NCBI GenBank assembly: GCA_950295325.1
Contig: OX485803.1
Span: 40,935,554 to 40,999,553, forward strand
Direction: 5' to 3'
DNA length: 64,000 bases
Source: Polytrichum commune
Lineage: Eukaryota; Streptophyta; Polytrichopsida; Polytrichales; Polytrichaceae
This document shows, in pieces, positions 17,087-28,412 of this stretch (within the stretch, counting starts at the first letter, position 1; each line of letters starts with the position of its first letter). A program made the translations under genes and the position numbers. The notes under the pieces were generated by a model. The model had not been told where the DNA came from and did not search any database. It saw only the letters and a list, made by a program, of their open reading frames with translations.

Positions 17087-19200
17087 ATGACGCAGCTAGA
17101 AAAATGTATGTTCAATCTGCACAAAAAGGTAAGTCTTTTGAAAGGTTCCAATGTACAAACATCTGCAGGATTTAATGGAATGTTTTGGGGCGCTGCAGGG
17201 GGCCGGTCGTGGTCGCGGCGGAACCATCGAGTGCATTCCAATGACCGTCTCTCCGTTTTCACGCCGTCTGATGGCGAAGTCATCACCCCTAATGTGTCGC
17301 AAGAGCTTAAAGGATCTGGCGACTTCGGATCTGCAGCAATGCCAAAGGAGCTCAATATCCCACACATCGGTGAAATTAAGCCTGCTCCATTGTCACAACG
17401 CCTCTACAACATTCGAGTAGGTTAAGAGATTCGTTTACACTTTCTTCAACATCAACATTTGGTTGGCGGCCTCCTGCCACAAGATTAGCCAAATCAATCA
17501 GTATCTGATCTAAATCCTAAACCCATGCAGCAATGTCGAAAGACCTCAATGTCTATGCAGAGTGGTGCCGCACCGCTTCTACGAAGTTCGGGCAGGCTAA
17601 CAGACTCGCTCACACTTTCTTCATCGAAATCTCGCAGGCTCCGATCACAAAAAGTAACCAAATTTACGTCCCTAAAACCCATAGAGAGATGGACTTAGTA
17701 GAAGAGCAGCAATCAGACGAAGCAATCTAACGCTACGAAATCAAGAGTCTTTGGTTCCGAAACAACAAATGATGTTATCAACCTCTCCAAGCCACCGTCC
17801 CCGACATCAGATTCTGTAAGTTAGTTAGCTGCGGAGGATCAGGTCGCCTTGGTTGCACAAAAATTGGAGCAGGGCTACTGTGATTGTTATCAGATATTGT
17901 TCGCTGCAATTCAGCAGCAACAGAAGCAACACTTCTTGATTTCGGTGAAGGGAATGATCGGCCGAGGGAGCTGGTGCATCATGTGTCCATCTGCAAAGTG
18001 ACATGCACCATCCATTCGCATGCGTTAGGTTCGTCATTGCAACAAATTTAGGGACAATACAAGTGGTGACATGAGGTCAATTCTTGGAGACATAGAGCTT
18101 TGGATTCTCACCGAGATTTGGATTTCCACAAGCAAAACGAGGATCAGCAAAATAAGGATCTACTCTGGGACTCGGTTCTGTGAGCCACCGCCGGACCGCA
18201 TGGATCTCCTCGAAGTTCAACGCACCTTCGAACCCCATCCCCATTTGATTTTCGTAAGCGAGTCCCATTAGTTCAGGACCTGCTGCCTGCTGCGGAGAAT
18301 CAAAGACATGCTGCCTGCTGCGGAGGATCGAAGACCAGCTGCTGCTGCAGAGGGAGGAGGAGCTGCTGCTGCGGAGGGAGGAGTACTCTCTACCCACGTT
18401 GCTTCCAATTCTCAATCCAAATGCCTATAAAAACAATATCAACTTGAAATCTCATCTCAAATACAGGAACATGTCTTCACCATCTGAGAAGGTGGAGTTT
18501 TAGACATGGCACACTCCTTAGAAACTCAAGTTCTGCCATAATAAAACATTTTGCACTGCTATTGTATCATGAGTAGTTTGTATAAGCATGCAGGTGACTA
18601 GTAGATGGAAGTACCCACACCGACCATGTAGTAAGCTTAAGCAACACCTACTTCCTCTTAAATATACAATACACTACAGTGGAGCTTAAAGACTTGAGGA
18701 CAACCACTTTGGCCAATTCCTCCAGGAGCAGCTGCTACGGAGGGAGGAACTGCTGCTGCCGAGGGAGGAGGAGCGGGGAGAGTTGCGGAGAGCTGCGGAG
18801 GAGGATGAAGTTTTGGAGGAGGATCGAGCTTTGGAGGAGGAGCTCCGAGATTCCTCAGCTCTCACAGCCAGAGGCTCCCCTGATTTCGCTCCTGATTTCG
18901 CTCCCGGCGTTCTTTAGTTATGTGCTATGATTCCAAGGCGCTTATGCTCAAAATAGAGAAGCTCTTACATATTCGTTTGTGACCAGGCTCTTACATTTGT
19001 TTTTAGTGTGGAATGTGCTTCACAAGTGCCTAGTACCTTTTGATGTGACTTGGTGCCTTTTAATTTATTACGGCATCAAGAACATAAATTTGTGTATTTA
19101 TAATTTAGTTCGTCATATGTTGACTTTGATTTCAAAGGATTTCAACAACATTAAGTGATAATTTCCAAAAAAAATCGATTGCTTTTTTTTTAATTATTAA
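17087..19200. other. Unexplained 2.1-kb interior of the DNA transposon
   Basis: It is richer in G and C than its flanks. Two diverged tandem copies of about 190 bp are visible (near 17330-17460 and 17520-17640), sharing GCAGCAATG and TTTCTTCA-type blocks. Repeated CTGCTGCGGAGG-like motifs occur at 18270-18380 and 18725-18880. Several short frames are open on both strands; none matches a protein I recognise. It may be captured host DNA, as in Pack-type transposons, or the decayed far end of the transposon. Confidence 0.45.
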
Positions 19201-19226
19201 GTGTCGGACCAGCTATGAACCTACGG
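19201..19226 (-). repeat. Right terminal inverted repeat of the DNA transposon
   Basis: Reverse complement of 1266-1291 with one mismatch, followed by TA at 19227-19228. Confidence 0.9.
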
Positions 19227-19467
19227 TACTCTGAAGCTATGTGTCACTTATAAATCCAAGGTGTACCATGTATTTTGTTGAGCGATTCTCTGTGTTTTGT
19301 GTCGATTTGTTTCAAGGCAGTTCTAGGAAAGAGGCGCAACATAAATTGCAACCTAGTTAACATTGTTTGGGTGCTTTGGCATTGCTCAATTTGCTCTAGG
19401 TACAGTAATCTCCCGCTTAAGTACGCACCCGTTCACGGGGGGTGCACTTCATTGTCAAGTTGAACAC

Positions 19468-19810
19468 CACGTGCGATAAAACAAAATCTACTTTTTACAT
19501 AAAGCATCACCAAAATGGTTCAAAAGTTTATGATTTTTTTTTCATGAGTAGATATATATAGTATCTATTACATAGTAAAAATTGGTAACCAAATTTAATG
19601 ATTTGTTTTTTTTTATAAAACATACCGTTTCTAACTAGAATGACGCAACATTAACTAAAAAAATTACTACAAAAAATGAAGATGACTAAAAATTTCAAAA
19701 AAATATACAAAAGATATTATCAATGGTTATGTGTATGTAGAAAAAATATCATAATTTTAAAAATTATCTATGGCATGTAATATAGGGTAGCAAACTTTTA
19801 TCGCACGTGG
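19468..19810. mobile_element. Small nested MITE-like element
   Basis: CCACGTGCGATAAAA at 19468-19482 is repeated in exact reverse complement at 19796-19810. The interior is very AT-rich and non-coding. It separates the left terminus of the pogo-like element (CGCACC near 19426) from sequence that resumes near 19853. I did not find a clean target duplication. Confidence 0.5.
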
Positions 19811-20143
19811 TTATGAAATGTAAGGGGGTGTGATCCCCCCGTGCACCCGTTTTAGTACGCATCTCGGTCAAGTGCGCAATTTTTTTGACAAAAAATAGGG
19901 TTCATACTTTATTGTTTGAACATGTCATGCAGAACTATTTGCCACGAATGCATGAATTTTTTGAGGTTGAAATTCAATGTCAGTTTGTTAATGTTTCACT
20001 GAAACGTCTCAAACAATCGTCGCAATTCATCATACATATGTTCAACTTTCGTTTGAACATTAGAGCAAAGCAATTGGTCGTCAATGTCGAGGACATTGTT
20101 GTGTAGAGCTTCAAAGCCTTTGAGGTTTGTAGCACTATCAGAG

Positions 20144-20398
20144 TCAACAAATGTCCCGATAAGTTGGATTTTGTTGCAGTGTGTTCTCCCGATTGCCCCA
20201 AACTTTCCAGATGGTGCCTTCACTGACTTCATACTCCCGCCCCAGTGCCCGATTGCTTGGTGTGTCCAGTTTGCTCAACTTTGTAATGATCTCACATTGT
20301 TGGGCTTTGGTCAAGCGGATTGCCTCAAGTTTTATCTGTTTCCCGTTGCGATTCATCGAACCAGACGATCTAGAAAGCAATATAAGTAAAGTACGCAC
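20144..20398 (-). pseudogene. Transposase HTH (CENP-B N-terminal type) fragment
   Basis: The translated frame contains LTKAQQCEIITKLSKLDTP, then RALGREYEVSEGTIWKVW, the pattern of the helix-turn-helix found at the start of pogo/Tigger transposases and CENP-B. It lacks a convincing start, and the reading frame ends after the domain. A second minus-strand fragment (19980-20232) may be more of the same gene in another frame. Confidence 0.72.
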
Positions 20399-20777
20399 CT
20401 ACAACCAAGGTAGAGGGGCCCTTTCCCACTCGGGTCCTTAAACCGCTCACTAGACCTATCCAAACAAGAGGTACATTATAGCTTCCAACCTCAAATTTCT
20501 ATGTAATCATGGTGTACATTTTTGGGGTGAGTGGTTTTGGGTACCCCTATGAGTTCTCCTTCCAAAATTCATAACTAATTCAATATTAATCCAAAATTAA
20601 TTATTCCCATTGGTCCAATTTCCAATGTACTTTGCACATCTTCCAAGATTGATTCCCCCTTAATAACTCCCCAATGAACATGCCAATCTGAAATTCAAGC
20701 GGGAAAGGGCCCCTCTACCTTAAGTGCGCACCAACGGCTCAGGTTCAATGTGCGTACTTAAGTGGGAGATTACTGTA

Positions 20778-21010
20778 AGTGAGAGAGCCGATAGGTGGAA
20801 AGCCAACATGAGGAGTGCCTAGATGTTTAGAGAGACATCAAAGAATTTGAGCTCAACAAAAGGAGACTACTGGTGGTGTCTTGAGCCTCAAGAATACGGT
20901 TCAGGTAATGTTTAATACCCCTAAATTACTTGACCATTAATGCTTGTCGTTAATCTCATCGTAGTTGTTCTCTTTGGAGTATGGCTGGCATTCCCAGACC
21001 TAAAAGATTG

Positions 21011-21041
<31 letters not shown>

Positions 21042-22200
21042 AGAAGAAATAAAGCATATCATTTGCAAAAGAATGTCAAAACAATCATGATATAATTAAC
21101 TTTGCGTTATAACATTTGTCGTGTATTACGGTAAACTTGTTAATTAGGTTATCAATCCTACTCAGGATGTGCTGTCCGCTCCGAATGTTGTTTCATATGA
21201 TTTTTAGATTGTCATATCTACTGTGGATGTAACATATGCAATTCCTCGTGAGGGCTTTTGGGTTAGTTTTATGACACTTGTTTGAGACACTTGTGCATTT
21301 CACTGCAGGAATCGTTTTGGGGATGTTACACCTTTCCAAGGACACTCCTGGTTCAGCTGATTTTCGTATGAGAATTATTTATGAGAGTTACAATGTTGGG
21401 TGTTTACATCGCATGCTTATTTCCTTTTCCAATAAAAAGTGTTTGGTTGATCTTTAGTCCACAAATCATCCGGAAATTTTTTCATTCTAAGTACTCAGGG
21501 CAACTTGGGTACTTTGGAAATATTATAATTAAGCTGGTGATCATGACAGTATCGTCTGTTAAATGTCTGGCCTTTCGAAGTTTATGATCTGTAACAATCC
21601 GTTTGATCAAATGTATGCTTGATCAAGATCCATGGTAGTCACGCACATGAAAAAGTGTCGCAAAGTGGATTGAAGCATCAGAAAGTATAATAGATTATTC
21701 CCTCATCTACACTACATGACTGCATGTTCCGCACATCTCTCAAGAGATTCACATTGAAAATTGTGCACATCACGTTCAATGTTTTTCATGTGATTCATTT
21801 GCTTTTAGAAGTATTTCAAAAACTTCCTCGGCGGACCGGATTGTAGTAGGAGCAGTCCATGACTCATGAGCAATTTCACACTTCTAATCCAGAAGGTAGA
21901 AATCTTTTCGCCAGTCGTGGTAACCATCAGCACGTCACTGGGAAACCCGACCACCAACTGATTTCATAAGCGTAGAACCGGCACATTCCACCAGTCGATC
22001 GCGAAGCTGTAGCGGGCTTCGACCCATGAACACATCTAGAATTGAAAAGTTGATTTCCGGAACTCGTTCCAATTCCATGTTGAGAGCTGTCTTCAGACAG
22101 ATCTTCGAGGCAAACAAACGATGCACTCTCGACTCTAATCAGGGGCTGCAATTCGCATATATTTGGCACAAGAGATTCCAACGCAACAACTGGACATTTG
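20778..22200. other. Spacer, no gene seen
   Basis: It contains a 30-base poly(A) run at 21011-21040. Short frames exist but none is recognisable. The last 240 bases before Lhcb4 (about 22200-22442) are the likely 3' untranslated region of that gene. Confidence 0.5.
21011..21040 (+). repeat. Poly(A) tract
   Basis: Thirty consecutive A. It could be the tail of a processed retrocopy, but no target duplication or source was identified. Confidence 0.9.
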
Positions 22201-22442
22201 CAGAGTAGCAGAACCAAAGTGTGGAATATACAAGATTTCATTGCAGTTTCTGCGGTAATGGATTCTCGGATACAGCGGGTGCCGCATAGCATTTTACAAT
22301 CACGCAAGCATGCAACATCAAGCCACATGAGGAAGAACGACAAGTGCGGAGGTACCAGGATGAGCTATGTATTGCAGCGTAAGTGTACAGAATTGTTTTT
22401 TACGAGTCCTAAGAGCAGACGGGCAGGCGACACTTGGAGAAA

Positions 22443-23831
22443 TCACTTGGAGAAGGTGTCGAAGATGGTCGTGTGCAGGGGGTCGCTCAAGTGGGTGGCC
22501 CAGTTGTCCAAGGGACCCTTTCCGGTGGCGGCAGCTTGCACAGCAAAGCCCAAGGCGGCAACCATGGCCAACCTGGCGTGCTTGATCTCGGCTAATTTGA
22601 GGACCTCCTTCTTCTCGGGGTCGGCGGCGAGGTTCAATGGGTCGAAGTACTTGCCTCCGGGGTACAGACGCCTCTCGGGGTCCAACTCTGCGTTCCTGTA
22701 GAACTCGATGGAACCCACAAGGAGAACCTCAATCCACACAAGCGTGGAGATGTTGAAGGGCAGGGGGAGACCGAAGTAGGATGAGCCGTCAACGAGCTCA
22801 ATCTGCACATGCAAGCAATTGGGGGATTCGATTACTCTCCTCTCAATTTACCGGTGTCCTGTTATCATCCACACGGAACTATCGACAATAACCAAGAGGC
22901 AACTCCTCAACCACTAAAGCGAATCTCAGCATCGACACACTGCGTGTACTGACCTGTCTCCCAACCCGTGTGGAACTTCCGACATAATTCAGATGGCATG
23001 GAGATAGGGCCAAGAGAAATCCTAACGAACAGCTACGCAATTCATTTTGGATCGAATGTAGTCAATATCTAGTCCCAAGTGGACGGAGGATGCCACCGAT
23101 GACAATGTGAGCACATTCCACAGCAAATTTCCATGCGTGAAATGATTCGTATCTGGTGCCGAGACTGATACTGCGTGTATGACTCTATGCCAGGTGGAGA
23201 AAAAAGAGTGCGTGCAGAAATAATTTCTCACCTTTCCAGCATCCTGCCATGTGACTCCGGTGAGGGCCTCAACAGACAGAGCTCCCAAGATGGCGAGCAT
23301 GGCCCAGCGGCCGTGGATGAGCTCGCACTCCCTGAATCTCTGGAGTCCGAACACCTCGCTGTAGGGCTGGAAGGGCGTGGGGTTGATGTCGGCCTTCTTG
23401 CTCACGCGGGTGCCAATCACCTGCCCCGCCTCGTTCTTCGCCAAATTCTGGTTCAACGAGTCCAGCTCGATCTGCAAGTACTCGGGGCTCTTTCCCAGCG
23501 ACAGGGGGTCGAAGCCGTAGTCTCCCACCAAGGAGCCATCCAGCCACTCGGGGGCCTTGGCGCCTGGGAACCACAACGGCCTTCCGGAGTCACCTCCGGA
23601 CGACCTCCTGGGAGCCTTGGATTGCACTTGCCTGACGGCCTTGGAACCCTTGGACTGCACTTGCTTCACAGCCTTCTCCACCTTCTTTGTCCCTGGGAGC
23701 GAGAACCGGGCGACGACGCGGCCCCCGTTTTGCGCTCCTCCGGCCACACGGCTGCCGGAGACCTCCAAGGATCCCAGCTCCTTCACAACGAACGACGACC
23801 TAAGGCTCGAGGCTGCCATCGTCTGCGCCAT
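22443..23831 (-). CDS. Lhcb4: Chlorophyll a/b-binding protein CP29 (Lhcb4)
   Basis: Two exons: 23831-23232 (200 aa) and 22802-22443 (119 aa plus stop), joined in phase 0 across a 429-bp GT-AG intron, giving 319 aa. CP29 is a minor photosystem II antenna in the thylakoid that links trimeric LHCII to the core. Diagnostic stretches are [35 protein letters not shown] (first chlorophyll helix, E...H.R) and [13 protein letters not shown] (third helix), with the CP29-type end [16 protein letters not shown]. The first 40 or so residues are a chloroplast transit peptide. The ATG at 23831 was chosen for its GCAATGG context; the in-frame ATG at 23819 is the alternative. Arabidopsis CP29 is about 290 aa. 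The extra length lies in a Lys/Gln-rich linker with an 11-residue duplication. It is GC-rich compared with the spacers. Confidence 0.96.
23610..23675 (-). repeat. 33-bp in-frame tandem duplication in Lhcb4 exon 1
   Basis: It encodes [11 protein letters not shown] followed by [11 protein letters not shown] (residues 53-63 and 64-74), just before the conserved PLWFPG start of the mature antenna fold. Confidence 0.85.
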
Positions 23832-24210
23832 TGCACCAATGCGGTCAGCAGCAGGTGCAATTGCCAACTTCACTCACTCGCGACTCTGCGACGCAAGCTG
23901 ACGCTGTATCGATCCCCCTTTGAAATGAGTCCGCGCTGTGGCTATGGCGGATGCGAGCTCGGAGTGGCAACGACAGGGATGGCCAAGGGAAGGATAATAC
24001 GAGGGGCCCTCCTTCCGCTCATTGGCCACCTCAACGCATCGGCCTCGCTGGGCCGTCGATCCCCTTCTGGATTGAGATCGGACGACTGGGAGCGCAGAGC
24101 CCATGCTGCCGCTTGGTTGGCTGGGCAGGATTGGGGACGACCTCCGAGACGCCCAAGTGCGAGAGTGGGGGTGGAATGGGGCGTTCTCATTGGCCACCAG
24201 ATAATTTAAT
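23832..24210 (-). promoter_or_regulatory. Probable Lhcb4 promoter and 5' leader
   Basis: A GC-rich stretch immediately upstream of the Lhcb4 start, bounded by AT-rich spacer near 24220. It lacks an obvious TATA box. A GTATTATCC motif (minus strand, about 23993-24001) resembles the I-box GATAA core of light-regulated genes. Assignment is by position; antisense frames here are long only because of base composition. Confidence 0.4.
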
Positions 24211-24744
24211 GAACTGATTTGCCAGGCCCTTGGATGACGATACAATATGGGTCATGTGATCCGCCTAGTAGTAGGAGTAAGGTAGAGGGTGCTTCAACCA
24301 ACACTTTAAGCTATTGCACATACATATGGCTATGTGGTTGATATTTTAAAAATAAATTCATATTAGCCTTTGGGCTAAATGTAGGTGCAAAGAAACCAAA
24401 AATAAGAAGAAAAAAAAAAGCCTCAATTGTGTATTTGATGGAATCGAAAGTCAAAACCGGTAGCTTCTTTAAACCAATCCCCAAGCCATGTGTATGACGA
24501 CCATGCATATGATGAGGGCCTTCATTGCCTAGAACCAACATGACATAGTTGGATAGTAAGACCCGAGCTAGCTAGATCAAAGCTCAACTAGTAACGGTGT
24601 GCGAAGCCACATGCATGCCCACCTCGATGATCCCACCCAGTTTGGTTACAAAATCATCGCCTTGCATCCCATGTGCCAACCTCCTTTGTACTTTGTGAGC
24701 CTACCTTCTTGGCTTTGTGAATAAAATGACTAGAATTGTCCCCG

Positions 24745-24763
24745 CCCCCCCCCCCCCCCCCCC
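24745..24763 (+). repeat. Poly(C) tract
   Basis: Nineteen consecutive C. Confidence 0.9.
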
Positions 24764-25471
24764 ACCAATGAATATGATAACTAGAATAAGCATTGACAAG
24801 CTACCCTAAACCCACTTAAACCACCATGAGATAAATTGGAGTCTGTTACATACCCTACATGGAGGTAGTGGAGGGCAATTTGAGGTGGCGGCACTAACAA
24901 AACCTAAAATCGTCACTTTGTGGATCCTAGCACTCCTACACCATGTGGAACGCTTCAAGGTAGCAAAGTATTGGCAATTGAGAGGTGCTTGTTGGTTTTG
25001 GGTGGGGTGTTGGTTTTAGCACCCTCTACCTTATACAACTTCAAGCAAGTGTTAAGAAATACGTACTTACAAAATGTTATCATCTACTTATTAAGGCCAA
25101 TTTAGAGTACAATGAAGAAGTGTGCTAGTCAAGACAATTAGGAGAATGGAGCAATATGTTTGGCTTCGAAATGGGGTGTACACTATGGTCAAGACTTCTC
25201 TAGTGGAGAACTTCAAAAATGGATGGAAAAATGACATGGTTGCCAACATGGCAACACTTTTTGCAAGAGGAGTTCTCTAGAGCTCAAGTTCTTTTGGGCG
25301 ACCACACACCCTCATACAAGTCTTTTTGGGGGCAACACCATGATTTCACTCTAATGGCAACGTCGGAGTTGGGTTTTGTTTGTTTTCCTTTCCCTCATGG
25401 ATGCAAAATTATTTCAACTTAAGTGGCAGATGGTCTGTTGGCTTTGCCATACACTATCATGTAGCATCATT

Positions 25472-25561
25472 ATGATGTTCAATGCAGTTGACTCATGCAT
25501 TTGTAAGTACAGTCACATGATGTTCAATGTAGTTAACTCGTGCATTTGTAAGTGCATTCAT
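25472..25561 (+). repeat. Two-copy 45-bp tandem repeat
   Basis: Both units begin ATGATGTTCAATG and share GCATTTGTAAGT; they differ at a handful of positions. The units are 25472-25516 and 25517-25561. Confidence 0.8.
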
Positions 25562-26980
25562 ATGATGCATCAAGGTGATGTTCAAGTTTTGTGACCACAA
25601 CCTCTAAAGTTGGTTGCATTTTTCGTAAATGCATTACGTATGTTGCATTTGAAAGTGAATAAGGATGGTGTTCATAATCATCATATTCCCCCAACAAAAA
25701 ATTGTGACTACATGTGCATGTTTTTATGTTGCAATGTTTCTATCAATGCATGTGGCAATGTGAATGGTAGTAAGATTCACAAGTTTGTGTTAATTCATGT
25801 GTAGAAAAAGCCATGCTTTAGCCAAATTTTAAAGATTGGTAGGGTTCCCAAAACACCTAGTTATAGGTAATCACACAATGAGAGGGGGCTATATATGTAT
25901 TCCCCCATAAAAAAAAACATAATACTCCTACCCGTGCTTTATCAATTCTTGCATGTAACCCCTTAAATTGTAGGGGCATAATCAAAACTATCTAAGCAAT
26001 TTTTTTGATACCAATCTTAAAACTACTTGGATGGGTTGTACCAATTTATTTAAGAACATTGGTTGTATAGATGTGACTCACAGAGTCAAAATCATCAAGT
26101 TCGCCCCATAGTTTTACACTTTGTAACCTTGTAGCCTTCAATTTATAAGAAATGAACGATGTATATATGTTGGTACATTGAAATAAGATCGCGACTTTTT
26201 CCTCTTGATGCAACCAAAGATGCAAGTTCAAATACACGACATGGGTGCCTTTGAATGAAAGTACATATCAATCACATCAATCATCAAAGTCACACATGAT
26301 TATCTTCTTATATTCTCCTTGACATAGAACGATTTCAAAGATAGAACTTTAAACATGTAAATAAATAAGCATTGAATCGATAAGAACTTGTAGAAAGGGT
26401 GAAGATAAGTTATGTATAATATGTCAACCTTTGAAGGTCTAGGTAGCCCATGGGAGTTTTAGAACATATATTTGTGTTCTTATTAATATTTATTTCTGTG
26501 ATATTATTTTAGTCAATATTGCCCACTACAATCTTGATGCAACTTCCATAATCTATTTATAGTCCTCTCTAAGCAGAGTGATACATAAACGAATGAATCA
26601 ATTTTGGTCATCATCATCATCACATATTATTGTAATACGTACATCCTTGCTTTTGTAACCAAGTGTGTTAAGGTCATTGTGTTTCATAAAAGGTCATATG
26701 CAAGTTACACGTCATCTAATATGCATGTACGACATGTGTAGTCTCAAGTATAAACTAGCATTCAAATCTTCACATTAGTTCCCTTTGCCACATGAGACAC
26801 ATCCTCTAGACTCTCCTTTACAAGCTCCATCCCTAATCGTGTCCATATATAAGATCACATGCTCAACTTTTTTGAGCACGTGTTTGATACGCCCTAAATT
26901 GTCATCAACTACCATCAATGATGACAACACCATTAAAATGCTCATGTAGGCTAGTACTTAAGAAGATACAATTACTCACG

Positions 26981-27466
26981 ACGTCTAGCAACTTGATGTC
27001 GTATTGCTCGTATGGTGCACGGTCCATGGATGATCGAAGGACTCGTCAATTGTTAACCGCATCTTTGGGTCCATGGTTAACATTTTCGACACGAGATCCT
27101 TACCGGTCTCTGATACCGAATCCCACGCTTTCGAGGACGGGTAATGGAATTTATCCTTCTCGAAATCTTTGTGGGCGTTCTTCAGTCTATGCAAGGTGAA
27201 TGCATCACAGTCGAGGCCCTCGGGGAACCCTACTTCAAAAGGGTGGTGTCCACTGATGAGTGCAAACATGATACACCCCGCGCTCCACACATCAGCCGCC
27301 CAGCCATAGGAAAGCCGAAGGACTTCCGGCGCCAAGTAAATCAACGTGCCGGCTGGCTTCGTCAACGTCTCATCCAACCCAGCGTAGGTGGACATCCCAA
27401 AATCTATCAGCTTGACCTCAGGAAACTCGCTGTTGTCATTCTTGCTGCCGCTGCTTCCACCAGTCA
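26981..27466 (-). pseudogene. Tandem partial copy of the kinase C-terminal half
   Basis: The 486-bp segment repeats the 3' part of the neighbouring kinase gene, starting at the codons for LTGGS and running through the stop at 26985-26987. It encodes DFG, YLAPEVL and the whole C-lobe but has no start codon, no Gly loop, no catalytic Lys and no HRD. The copy sits head to tail, directly downstream of the intact gene. A few substitutions (for example TMDPKM versus TVDPKT) and a 9-bp length difference in the Ser/Asn spacer separate the two. The frame is still open, so the duplication is recent. It may be transcribed only as read-through. Confidence 0.88.
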
Positions 27467-27470
27467 ACGT

Positions 27471-28412
27471 CTAGCAACTTGATGTCGTATTGCTCATATG
27501 GTGCACGGTCCATGGATGATCGAAGAACTCGTCAATTGTTAACCGCGTCTTTGGGTCCACGGTTAACATTTTCGACACGAGATCCTTGCCGGTCTCTGAT
27601 ACCGAATCCCACGCTTTCGAGGACGGGTAATGGAATTTATCCTTCTCGAACTCTTTGTGCGCGTTCTTCAGCCTATGCAAGGTGAATGCATCACAGTCGA
27701 GGCCCTCGGGGAACCCTACTTCAAAAGGGTGGTGTCCACTGATGAGTGCAAACATGATACACCCCGCGCTCCACACATCAGCCGCCCAGCCATAGGAAAG
27801 CCGAAGGACTTCCGGCGCCAAGTAAATCAACGTGCCGGCTGGCTTCGTCAACGTCTCATCCAACCCAGCGTACGTGGACATCCCAAAATCTATCAGCTTG
27901 ACCTCAGGAAACTCGTTGTTGTCGTTCTTGCTGTTGTTGTTGCCGCTTCCACCAGTGAGCACGATGTTCTCCAACTTGAGGTCCCGGTGCATGATTCCAT
28001 GTGAATGGCATGCCCGGACACCCGTCATGATCTGGCACATCACATTCGCCACTTCTCGTTCCGAAGCACAGCCGCTCGGGTGCCGTTGCATGTATTCAAA
28101 GAGATCTTCGGAGCCCAAATCCATGACCACATACACGTTGTCGGAGTCCTCGAAGATGTTTCGGAGGGTGACGACGTTGGGTTGGTGCGCTAAGTCGAGC
28201 ATGATTTGGAGCTCTTGAGCGATCGTGTCCGCTTCAAACGACTTGAGCTTCTTGGAGATCGCTTTGCATGCATATGGAAGTTTCGTCACCTTGTCGACGC
28301 ACTCGTAAACCCTTGCATAGCCACCTTGGCCCAAGTACTTGGCCACTTCATAATGGTCGTCCAATTTCCCCGTGTCTTCCAACAACACCTTGGGCCGGAA
28401 TGGGGTCTCCAT
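27471..28412 (-). CDS. Ser/Thr protein kinase, CAMK/CDPK-like catalytic domain only
   Basis: A single-exon frame of 313 aa starting at ATG 28412. All kinase hallmarks are present: Gly loop GQGGYARV (28-35), Lys50 in YACKAI, HRDLKLEN (142-149), DFG (175-177) and LAPEVL (198-203), with the C-lobe motif DVWSAGCIMFALISGHHPF. The style matches plant calcium-dependent kinases and their relatives, but the protein ends shortly after the kinase fold (DHPWTVHH) with no autoinhibitory segment and no EF-hands. An Asn/Ser-rich insert (about 154-168) lies between HRD and DFG. It should phosphorylate Ser/Thr substrates in cytosol or nucleus; calcium control cannot be direct. The lack of introns and the missing regulatory half suggest a retrogene or a truncated duplicate. 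It is followed directly by a partial copy of itself. Confidence 0.9.
   Translation of the reverse strand: METPFRPKVLLEDTGKLDDHYEVAKYLGQGGYARVYECVDKVTKLPYACKAISKKLKSFEADTIAQELQIMLDLAHQPNVVTLRNIFEDSDNVYVVMDLGSEDLFEYMQRHPSGCASEREVANVMCQIMTGVRACHSHGIMHRDLKLENIVLTGGSGNNNSKNDNNEFPEVKLIDFGMSTYAGLDETLTKPAGTLIYLAPEVLRLSYGWAADVWSAGCIMFALISGHHPFEVGFPEGLDCDAFTLHRLKNAHKEFEKDKFHYPSSKAWDSVSETGKDLVSKMLTVDPKTRLTIDEFFDHPWTVHHMSNTTSSC

Larger units (their letters stand above)
1264..19228 (+). mobile_element. Tc1/mariner (pogo-like) DNA transposon interrupted by a LINE
   Basis: The ends are inverted repeats: 1266-1291 begins CCGTAGGTTCATAGCTGGTT, and 19201-19226 is its reverse complement with one mismatch. Both ends are flanked by the dinucleotide TA (1264-1265 and 19227-19228), the target duplication typical of the Tc1/mariner superfamily. 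Without the nested retrotransposon the element is about 4.5 kb. It holds a decayed DDE transposase gene on the plus strand (1792-2294 continued at 15768-17086), a fold-back at 1519-1679, and about 2 kb of unexplained sequence before the right end. The pogo-like assignment rests on the TA duplication, the Asp spacing and the style of the transposase motifs; other DDE families of this superfamily are possible. Confidence 0.9.
19401..20777 (-). mobile_element. Pogo/Tigger-like element, internally deleted
   Basis: The terminal inverted repeats begin CAGTAATCTCCCGCTTAAGT at 19403 and end with the reverse complement at 20775, with one mismatch in 26 bases. TA flanks both ends (19401-19402 and 20776-20777). 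CAGT at the tip is typical of Tigger/pogo elements. On the minus strand a CENP-B/psq-type DNA-binding domain remnant survives (20144-20398); the catalytic part is missing. A smaller element seems to have inserted near the left end (19468-19810). Confidence 0.88.
24211..26980. other. Spacer between Lhcb4 and the kinase, no gene seen
   Basis: AT-rich and non-coding as far as I can see. It contains a poly(C) run (24745-24763) and a two-copy 45-bp tandem repeat (25472-25561). Confidence 0.55.

Noticed and set aside
19380-20790. A splice donor (CTAGGTAAGT) formed when the pogo-like element is removed
   Set aside because: Interesting coincidence, but there is no coding sequence on either side to support an exon.
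22198-24209. Long plus-strand frames opposite Lhcb4 (22198-22701 and 23175-24209)
   Set aside because: They are the antisense of a GC-rich conserved coding exon and its promoter; the peptides show no known domain.
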